Assembly (NCBI GenBank): GCA_002409455.1
Contig: DHNI01000020.1
Location: forward strand, 742-12,972
Length of the DNA stretch: 12,231 nt
Direction: 5' to 3'
Source of the DNA: Firmicutes bacterium UBA5420
Lineage (GTDB): Bacteria; Bacillota; Limnochordia; Darwinibacteriales; Darwinibacteriaceae
In this document: positions 7,346-12,231 of the stretch, in pieces
Numbering within the stretch: the stretch's first letter is position 1
How the letters are laid out: each line of letters opens with the position of its first letter
Made by a program: the position numbers and the translations under genes
Notes under the pieces: model-generated
What the model was told of the DNA's origin: nothing
Databases searched by the model: none
Seen by the model: the letters and a program-made list of their open reading frames with translations, nothing else

Positions 7346-9111
7346 CGAAATGGAAACGAACCCATCATTGTGGGAATGTGAGGAAGAATCATGTTGGCCA
7401 GACTGTTACCCTCAACGGATGGGTAAATCGTAGAAGGGATCTTGGGCAAGTGATCTTCTTGGATTTGCGAGACCGATCCGGCGTAGTGCAAATTGTGCTG
7501 GATCCTGAAGTACTGGGTTCTGAACAGTTTGCCCTCGCAGAGCGGCTGCGTAGTGAATTCGTAATATCAGTGCAAGGCACCGTGATGGAGCGTCCAGAGG
7601 GACAGGTAAATGCCAGCATGCAGACAGGTGAAGTGGAGCTTCATGTGTCGACGCTTGCGGTCTTATCTGAAGCCAAGACGCCTCCTTTTCATATTCATCA
7701 GGCCTCTGACGTAGATGAGACATTGCGCCTCAAGTATCGCTATCTTCATTTAAGGAGCAAAGAGTTACAGGATACCATTGCCCTGCGTCACCGTACTGTG
7801 GCGGAAATTCGTTCATTTTTGGACGGAAAGGGTTTCTTAGACATCGAAACACCCCTCCTCATACGTTCTACCCCGGAAGGGGCAAGAGATTACATCGTTC
7901 CAAGCCGCGTGCATCCAGGTCAATTCTATGCCTTACCCCAGTCACCCCAGCTCTTCAAACAGCTGCTGATGATTGGTGGTTTTGAGCGATACTATCAGAT
8001 CGCACGCTGTTTTCGCGATGAAGATCTCAGGGCTGATCGACAACCTGAGTTTACCCAAGTTGACGTGGAAATGTCCTTTGTGGATCGCGAAGACGTAATG
8101 AACACCATGGAAGCCATGATTCTTCATGTGTTGTCTGAAGTCAAGGGCGTGCAGGTGAAAACCCCTCTGCCTCGCCTTTCTTACCAAGAAGCTATGGATC
8201 GCTTTGGCTCTGACAAGCCCGATACACGCTTTGCCATGGAAATTGGTGATGTCACAGCGCATCTAGGAAGCAGCGAATTTCGAGTTTTTGCAGATACGCT
8301 AAAGACAGGCGGTGTGGTCAAAGGAATTAATGTAAAAGGTGGAGCCACATTTACTAGAAGGCAGATCGATCAACTAAGTGAGCAGGCTGTAGCCATGGGA
8401 GCCAAAGGATTGATGTGGTTCGCCTTAGAAGAAAAGCAGACCCGTTCGCCTATTGCCAAGTTTCTAAAGGAAGAGGAATTGCAGGGTATCCAAAGGGAGT
8501 TAGTGGGTGAGGTGGGTGACCTTTTGCTTTTGGTTGCCGGAAGCTATGATCTCGTCAGCGAGGTGCTTGGGCGCCTCAGATTGTCTTTAGGGAAAGAGCT
8601 AGGGCTGATCGATGAGAATCTTTATAACCTTCTTTGGGTAGTTGATTGGCCACTGCTTGTCTATGATGAAGAAAGTGGGCGTTACATGGCTGCCCATCAT
8701 CCCTTTACCGCTCCCCTTGATGAGGATGAGCATCTCTTAGAAAGCGATCCTGGTAAAGTTAGAGCTAAAGCCTATGACCTGATCCTTAACGGGGTAGAAC
8801 TAGGAGGAGGGAGTATTCGGATTACGAGCCGCGCCCTACAAGAAAGGATGTTTGCTGCCTTGGGGTTTACGATGGAGGAGGCTCGCAATCAGTTCGGCTA
8901 TTTCCTAGAAGCCTTTGAATATGGTGCTCCACCCCATGGAGGAATTGCCTTTGGCTTGGATCGCTTGGTGATGCTATTGGCCAAACGATCATCTATTCGG
9001 GATGTCATTGCCTTTCCAAAAACGATTAGCGCTTCGGATCTAATGATCGAAGCGCCATCTACGGTGAGCCGAAAACAACTTGACGAGCTGAAGATTAGCT
9101 TGAAAGACTGA
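7342..9111 (+). CDS. aspS: Aspartyl-tRNA synthetase (bacterial type)
   Basis: Class II synthetase charging tRNA-Asp. From ATG 7342 it has 589 residues, typical for the bacterial form with its GAD insertion domain. Visible: the N-terminal OB-fold anticodon-binding domain (GWVNRRRDLG); motif 1 around FLDIETPLLIRSTPEGARDY; QSPQLFKQ; motif 2 FRDEDLRADRQPEFTQ (about 224-239); the central GAD insertion; HHPFTAP; and motif 3 GIAFGLDRLVMLL near the end. ATG 7342 is preferred over GTG 7333 because the AGGAG site at 7327-7331 is ten bases away from it and touches the GTG. It overlaps the hisS stop by four bases. Its last 17 bases overlap the stop end of a convergent gene, and I see no terminator of its own after it. 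Whether it also makes Asp-tRNA-Asn cannot be settled here. Confidence 0.97.
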   Translation: MTKWKRTHHCGNVRKNHVGQTVTLNGWVNRRRDLGQVIFLDLRDRSGVVQIVLDPEVLGSEQFALAERLRSEFVISVQGTVMERPEGQVNASMQTGEVELHVSTLAVLSEAKTPPFHIHQASDVDETLRLKYRYLHLRSKELQDTIALRHRTVAEIRSFLDGKGFLDIETPLLIRSTPEGARDYIVPSRVHPGQFYALPQSPQLFKQLLMIGGFERYYQIARCFRDEDLRADRQPEFTQVDVEMSFVDREDVMNTMEAMILHVLSEVKGVQVKTPLPRLSYQEAMDRFGSDKPDTRFAMEIGDVTAHLGSSEFRVFADTLKTGGVVKGINVKGGATFTRRQIDQLSEQAVAMGAKGLMWFALEEKQTRSPIAKFLKEEELQGIQRELVGEVGDLLLLVAGSYDLVSEVLGRLRLSLGKELGLIDENLYNLLWVVDWPLLVYDEESGRYMAAHHPFTAPLDEDEHLLESDPGKVRAKAYDLILNGVELGGGSIRITSRALQERMFAALGFTMEEARNQFGYFLEAFEYGAPPHGGIAFGLDRLVMLLAKRSSIRDVIAFPKTISASDLMIEAPSTVSRKQLDELKISLKD

Positions 9112-9376
9112 GGGTTTTGGCCAAGTCATGGACAATGTTCGCTCCCCTGGAAATAAGCACACCTGTCACTAGGTAATCTAGGATCATGTGGCGTACTGGA
9201 ATTTCCAGGGTGCCGAGCACTCCAATGCCGGTGACCCATGCTAAAGCGACCCCCAAAACACCTGATAGGAAAGGTAAGTAACGCGTGTCTAGATTGGGAA
9301 GGGCAGTCTTTATGGTGTTGGTTAGTACTTCCACCACAAAGGCAATCGCCAGCACCTTGCCGAGAAGCTGATCCAT
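9095..9376 (-). CDS. Small integral membrane protein, holin-like, unknown function
   Basis: A 93-residue hydrophobic protein on the opposite strand to its neighbours. I chose ATG 9376 because an AAGGAGG site lies eight bases upstream (9385-9391 on the + strand). The open frame reaches 9487, but that extension (basic and Cys-containing) has no such site. Predicted membrane segments are at about 5-24 and 34-56, with a third possible, partly polar segment at about 63-78 ending in TGVLISRGANIVHDLA. The size, two or three membrane helices and the conserved-looking SRGANIVHD end recall small holin-like membrane proteins seen in Bacillota, but I do not recognise a characterised family and give no function. 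The 3' end overlaps aspS by 17 bases tail to tail. No phage genes accompany it, so a lysis role is not supported. Confidence 0.8.
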   Translation of the reverse strand: MDQLLGKVLAIAFVVEVLTNTIKTALPNLDTRYLPFLSGVLGVALAWVTGIGVLGTLEIPVRHMILDYLVTGVLISRGANIVHDLAKTLSLSS

Positions 9377-9418
9377 GTTCAAGACCTCCTTTCTTTTAGA
9401 TGTATGTACACCCATTTC

Positions 9419-9446
9419 ACAGTAGAACCGGGAAAAATCGGTACAA
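9419..9446 (-). promoter_or_regulatory. Possible promoter for the small membrane protein
   Basis: On the - strand, TTGTAC (9446-9441) and TACTGT (9424-9419) are separated by 16 bases and lie about 40 bases before the ATG. The match to sigma-A consensus is moderate. It lies back to back with the + strand promoter at 9456-9484, so the region would fire divergently. Confidence 0.35.
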
Positions 9447-9455
9447 GGAGGGGAC

Positions 9456-9484
9456 TTGAATCTGCCCGTCTGGTGTGATATCAT
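9456..9484 (+). promoter_or_regulatory. Extended -10 sigma-A promoter for the 6S-like RNA
   Basis: A -35 TTGAAT (9456-9461), a 17-base spacer and a -10 TATCAT (9479-9484) preceded by TGA, giving the TGn extended -10 element. The start is predicted at A9491 or G9492. No open reading frame with a ribosome site follows, which fits a promoter for a stable RNA. Confidence 0.8.
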
Positions 9485-9491
9485 CATTTTA

Positions 9492-9680
9492 GACGTTGAT
9501 CCCCTACTGTGCTCGCGATCAATCTGGCCTTGTTATGAGCCAACACCATAACACAGGGAACTTTAACTCGTATTAGCTAGGGCGGGCCCCCTTGAGGGGA
9601 GGTTCGAACTAACACGGTGAGTACCCACCTGCAAACGCAGGTTCATTCAGGTCAGCACTAGCGGTATGGTGGGGGTGTTA
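9492..9680 (+). ncRNA. ssrS: Structured non-coding RNA, probable 6S RNA
   Basis: 6S RNA mimics an open promoter and sequesters the sigma-A RNA polymerase. This roughly 190-base stretch has its own promoter and terminator and no coding potential. It lies between aspS and tcdA, the same place as 6S-1 RNA (bsrA) in B. subtilis. Possible pairings: closing stem ATCCCC (9499-9504) with GGGGGT (9671-9676); GTGCT (9509-9513) with AGCAC (9654-9658); GGCCT (9526-9530) with AGGTC (9649-9653). A large bubble with small hairpins follows, at 9531-9553 (TGTTATG/CATAACA) and at 9627-9642 (ACCTGC/GCAGGT). The apical arm pairs 9570-9576 with 9609-9615 and ends in CCCC-TTGA-GGGG. Closing stem, bubble with a hairpin in its 3' strand and apical arm match the 6S layout. 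The fold was done by eye. A stable RNA here is quite sure; the 6S identity is likely but unproven. Confidence 0.65.
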
Positions 9681-9685
9681 TTTCT

Positions 9686-9725
9686 TACCCCTGTTGATTG
9701 CAAAGCAATAAGGGGTGTTTTTTTT
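9686..9725 (+). terminator. Intrinsic terminator after the 6S-like RNA
   Basis: Stem ACCCCT (9687-9692) with AGGGGT (9711-9716), an inner part TTGATTGC pairing with GCAATAA around an AAA loop, then a run of eight T (9718-9725). The U-tract runs directly into GGAGG (9726-9730), the tcdA ribosome binding site. Confidence 0.88.
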
Positions 9726-9736
9726 GGAGGACGACC

Positions 9737-10441
9737 ATGGAACACCGATTTTCCCGCACCGAATTAGTTCTAGGAACAGACACTCTCACCCGTCTTAAGG
9801 CCACCAAGGTGGCCGTGGTAGGTGTGGGAGGAGTGGGGGGCTATGTGGTGGAAGCTTTAGCCCGCTCGGGCATTGGTGCCCTGATTCTGGTGGATCATGA
9901 TGTGGTAAGCATAAGTAATCTAAATCGCCAGATCATTGCTCTAGAATCGACTCTAGGGAGGCCTAAGGTAGAGGTTATGGCCGAGAGGGTCGCGCAGATC
10001 AACCCCAACTGCAAGGTGGAAGCCCATCAAGTGTACTATGAAAAAGACATTCACCATGATCTGATCTCCCGAGATGTTGACTTTGTGGCTGACGCCATCG
10101 ATAGCGTAGGGGCCAAGGCAGACTTGATTGAACGCTCGTTACATACACAAATTGCCATTATTTCTTCACTAGGCATGGGTAACAAACTAGACCCAAGCCA
10201 TATTGAAATTACTGATATTTCTGACACTCACACCTGTCCCTTAGCTCGGGCGGTGCGTTTGGCACTGCGCAAGCGTGGTATTAATCAAGGAGTTCCTGTT
10301 GTCTTTTCTAAAGAACCTTCTGTAGGCAAGAAGCGAGGTCGACTACCCGGAAGCACGTCCTTTGTTCCACCGGCAGCAGGCCTTTTGATGGCCAGTTGGA
10401 TAGTGAGGCAAGTGTCCATCTTCGACGACAAGGAGGCATAA
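9737..10441 (+). CDS. tcdA: tRNA threonylcarbamoyladenosine dehydratase
   Basis: An E1-like, ATP-dependent enzyme that dehydrates t6A37 to cyclic ct6A in ANN-decoding tRNAs. The 234-residue protein has the nucleotide-binding loop GVGGVGG (29-35), the acidic LVDHD (51-55), SNLNRQ (60-65) and DAID (119-122), then TCPLARAVR (about 167-173) and a C-terminal TSFVPPAAGLLMA helix. These are typical of the YgdL/YrvM (TcdA) group; the paired-cysteine zinc site of ThiF/MoeB proteins is absent. The length is slightly below the roughly 250-270 of the characterised enzymes. I start at ATG 9737, six bases after GGAGG (9726-9730); a longer TTG start at 9698 lies inside the terminator stem and is rejected. 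tcdA and rarA are only two bases apart. Because the promoter of the upstream RNA is the nearest one, expression may depend on terminator readthrough. Confidence 0.93.
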   Translation: MEHRFSRTELVLGTDTLTRLKATKVAVVGVGGVGGYVVEALARSGIGALILVDHDVVSISNLNRQIIALESTLGRPKVEVMAERVAQINPNCKVEAHQVYYEKDIHHDLISRDVDFVADAIDSVGAKADLIERSLHTQIAIISSLGMGNKLDPSHIEITDISDTHTCPLARAVRLALRKRGINQGVPVVFSKEPSVGKKRGRLPGSTSFVPPAAGLLMASWIVRQVSIFDDKEA

Positions 10442-10443
10442 TC

Positions 10444-11754
10444 ATGGACTTGTTTGACCAGAGCCCTCTCAGGCATGCTAATGCCCCTTTAGCCGTGCGT
10501 ATGCGACCTGAATCCCTCGATGAGTATGTGGGGCAAGAGCATATTCTAGGTCAGGGCAGATTATTGCGTAGAGCCATCACAGAGGATGTTCTGCGCTCTA
10601 TTATTCTCTACGGGCCGCCCGGGGTGGGGAAGACCACTCTGGGTTATGTGATCTCTAGAACGACCAAAGGGGTTTTTATTAATGTAAGTGCCACGACCAC
10701 CGGGGTCAGTGAATTGAAAAAGCTCGCTGGTGAAGCTAGAGACAGACGAGCTTTTCATGGCCAACGAACGATCCTTTTTGTCGATGAGATTCAAAGGCTA
10801 AATAAAGGGCAACAGGATGTGCTGTTGCCCGCTGTGGAACAAGGGGATTTGATCTTAATTGGAGCCACCACCGAAAACCCCTATTTCGAGGTGAATGCTG
10901 CTTTACTCAGTCGCTCTCAAATCTACCAGCTCAAGCCCCTAACTGCGGACGACCTTTTCATCGTTGCGGAACATGCCCTCCAGGATCCCAGAGGATTAGG
11001 TGAGATCAGTTGCACGGTGACAGAAGAAGCATTAACCCATCTCACCCGCATCGCAAACGGCGATGCGAGGGTGCTACTTAACAACCTAGAATTCGCGGTT
11101 TTGACCACACTTCCCAATGAAGAAGGAGTGCGGGTGGTGGATCTCGGTGTCGCTGAAGAAGCGGCCCAAGCCCAGAGGGTGCGTTATGACAAAAGTGGAG
11201 ATAACCATTATGATGTGATCTCCGCGTTTATCAAATCACTCCGCGGGAGCGATCCTGATGCAGCACTCTATTGGTATGCACGCATGGTCTATGCTAGCGA
11301 GGATCCCCGGTTTATTGTGCGCCGCCTTTTAGTCCATGCAGCAGAGGATGTGGGTATGGCCGATCCTAACGCTCTACTCATGGCCCAGGCAGCGGGGTTT
11401 GCCCTAGAGTGGCTGGGTATGCCTGAAGCGAGGATACCCATAGCCCAAGCCATAATCTATATCGCTACAGCTCCGAAAAGTAACTCTGTAATCACTGCAG
11501 TCGATGGGGCGCTGGCGGCGGTGGAGAAGACTGGAGCTTACCCTGTTCCAACCCATCTCCGAGACGCCCATTATGCAGGTGCAGCTAAACTTGGCCATGG
11601 CCAAGGGTATAAGTATCCCCATGATTACCTGCATCATTATGTTGCTCAAGATTACATGCCGGAAAATTTGAAGGACTTTCGGGTGTACGCACCTTCCGAT
11701 CAAGGGCGTGAAAAGATCATCAAAGAGCGCCTGGACTATTTTCGCAAGCGTTAA
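10444..11754 (+). CDS. rarA: Replication-associated recombination protein A (AAA+ ATPase)
   Basis: RarA (MgsA/YrvN) is a clamp-loader-like AAA+ ATPase that acts at stalled replication forks. The 436-residue product has the usual length. Visible: PLAVRMRPESLDEYVGQ at the N-terminus; Walker A GPPGVGKTT (57-65); Walker B ILFVDEIQ (110-117); sensor 1 GATTENP (140-146); LLSR (154-157), which should hold the arginine finger; and the RarA C-terminal tetramerisation region with SLRGSDPDAALYW, VHAAEDVGMADP and GYKYPHDY. After the DEI of Walker B the usual His and Phe are replaced, giving DEIQRLNK. The ATG has AGGAGG (10431-10436) seven bases upstream, inside the tcdA end. It is cotranscribed with tcdA, as yrvM-yrvN are in B. 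subtilis. Confidence 0.96.
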   Translation: MDLFDQSPLRHANAPLAVRMRPESLDEYVGQEHILGQGRLLRRAITEDVLRSIILYGPPGVGKTTLGYVISRTTKGVFINVSATTTGVSELKKLAGEARDRRAFHGQRTILFVDEIQRLNKGQQDVLLPAVEQGDLILIGATTENPYFEVNAALLSRSQIYQLKPLTADDLFIVAEHALQDPRGLGEISCTVTEEALTHLTRIANGDARVLLNNLEFAVLTTLPNEEGVRVVDLGVAEEAAQAQRVRYDKSGDNHYDVISAFIKSLRGSDPDAALYWYARMVYASEDPRFIVRRLLVHAAEDVGMADPNALLMAQAAGFALEWLGMPEARIPIAQAIIYIATAPKSNSVITAVDGALAAVEKTGAYPVPTHLRDAHYAGAAKLGHGQGYKYPHDYLHHYVAQDYMPENLKDFRVYAPSDQGREKIIKERLDYFRKR

Positions 11755-11761
11755 AATAGCC
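11733..11761 (+). terminator. Hairpin across the rarA stop, possible weak terminator
   Basis: GG-A-CTATTTT (11733-11742) pairs with AAAATAGCC (11753-11761) around a ten-base loop, with one bulged A. The stem is A/T-rich and followed by TCTTGTCT rather than a true U-tract. It lies in the 27-base gap zone between convergent genes, where a bidirectional terminator would be expected, but it is a poor example. Confidence 0.3.
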
Positions 11762-11781
11762 TCTTGTCTACACCCGATTTG

Positions 11782-12231
11782 CTAATTGTCAGCGCTCATT
11801 CCATATTTATGGATAAACTTCAGGGCTAGATCTAGTGCATCTTCCGATTGTACCCAGAAGTCAGGCAAGTATCCAACGCCCTCGCGGTCTACAAATTTAC
11901 CGGACTCCACTTCTAGCTTGAGAGCTGTGCCCCAATGGGTTCCTATATAGGAATTAGGTAACTTGCCTTTGATTGGGTCACCGATTATGAGGGTGCCTGA
12001 CGTATTCGTTCCAATAAAGACTACATTTTCTATTTGCCTCAAGCGTCGAATAAAGATCTCGCCAGCCGATGCAGACCATGAGTCCATGAGCACTACGATT
12101 TTTGTAGGATTCGCAATAGGGGCGCTTCCGGAAGATGGGCGAATTCGAGTCCAACCTGTTTCACGAACAGGAAAAAGAGCGTCAATCATCCAACGCGGCT
12201 CTCCCTCCTTAGAATACCTAGCCAATTCGCG
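11782..12231 (-). CDS. S41-family (C-terminal processing peptidase-like) protease, 5' partial
   Basis: The C-terminal 149 residues of a protein running off the right edge; the frame is open to the last base, so the start is outside the window. KIVVLMDSWSASAGEIF (44-60) is the S41 nucleophile region, with Ser55 as the predicted catalytic residue. It is followed by VVFIGTNTSGT and later GVGYLPDFWV, resembling the G-x-x-PD-x-x-V end of the S41 core. In CtpA/Prc-type enzymes a catalytic Lys lies 25 residues after this Ser; here that position is Thr80. The protein is therefore either a tricorn-like or other S41 branch that does not use this lysine, or an inactive relative. Whether it is secreted, or has a PDZ domain, cannot be seen. 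It converges on rarA with a 27-base gap and is probably in a separate unit. Confidence 0.8.
   Translation of the reverse strand, partial: RELARYSKEGEPRWMIDALFPVRETGWTRIRPSSGSAPIANPTKIVVLMDSWSASAGEIFIRRLRQIENVVFIGTNTSGTLIIGDPIKGKLPNSYIGTHWGTALKLEVESGKFVDREGVGYLPDFWVQSEDALDLALKFIHKYGMSADN

Noticed and set aside
9377..9487. N-terminal extension of the small membrane protein to an ATG at 9487
   Set aside because: An AAGGAGG site sits eight bases from ATG 9376, the extension has no comparable site and looks non-coding, and it would overlap the + strand RNA promoter.
9598..9612. GGTTCGAAC as the T-arm of a tRNA or the end of tmRNA
   Set aside because: No acceptor stem, anticodon arm or CCA end can be built around it. 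It fits inside the apical arm of the 6S-like RNA.
9492..9736. T-box or other riboswitch leader for tcdA
   Set aside because: No T-box core sequence is visible, the gene is not a synthetase or transporter, and the closing stem, bubble and locus fit 6S RNA better. A riboswitch is not formally excluded.
1..12231. Defence system, prophage, transposon or CRISPR array
   Set aside because: No repeat array, transposase, integrase or terminal inverted repeats were seen. Gene order is a conserved chromosomal block, and the holin-like protein has no phage neighbours.

Overview
The window is a conserved housekeeping block from a Bacillota (Firmicutes) chromosome, most like Clostridia or a related class. 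Three things point there: the order RSH (relA) - dtd - MBL hydrolase - hemZ - hisS - aspS - 6S-like RNA - tcdA - rarA, which is close to the relA-dtd-hisS-aspS-6S-yrvM-yrvN order of Bacillus subtilis; strong purine-rich ribosome binding sites (GGAGG or AGGAGG); and the presence of HemZ. I cannot name the genus. I see no phage, transposon, CRISPR, tRNA or rRNA sequence.

Layout on the + strand. Positions 1-4320 hold a tight gene set: the C-terminal part of a bifunctional (p)ppGpp synthetase/hydrolase, D-aminoacyl-tRNA deacylase, a glyoxalase-II-like metallo-hydrolase and a HemZ-type radical SAM enzyme. HemZ lacks a normal start codon where its homology appears to begin. Two small hairpins follow, then a consensus sigma-A promoter driving a membrane-anchored PpiC/parvulin protein fused to TPR repeats and an acidic tail. 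A strong intrinsic terminator comes next, only 20 bases before the hisS start codon. hisS and aspS overlap by 4 bases.

The 600 bases between aspS and tcdA hold two items. One is a 93-residue membrane protein on the - strand whose stop lies inside the aspS 3' end. The other is a + strand structured RNA with its own extended -10 promoter and terminator. By location and fold it is best read as 6S RNA. The terminator U-tract abuts the tcdA ribosome binding site, and tcdA and rarA follow as a pair. A convergent S41-type protease C-terminus on the - strand runs off the right edge.

The genes share a theme of translation quality and stress: alarmone control (RSH), D-amino-acid proofreading (Dtd), two aminoacyl-tRNA synthetases, a tRNA-modification enzyme (TcdA), a global regulator of RNA polymerase (6S RNA) and a replication-stress ATPase (RarA). 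Most of this is well-known biology. The less ordinary parts are the PpiC-TPR-acidic protein and its placement, the hemZ start, the terminator directly before hisS, the small inverted membrane gene, and the S41 protein lacking the usual catalytic lysine.
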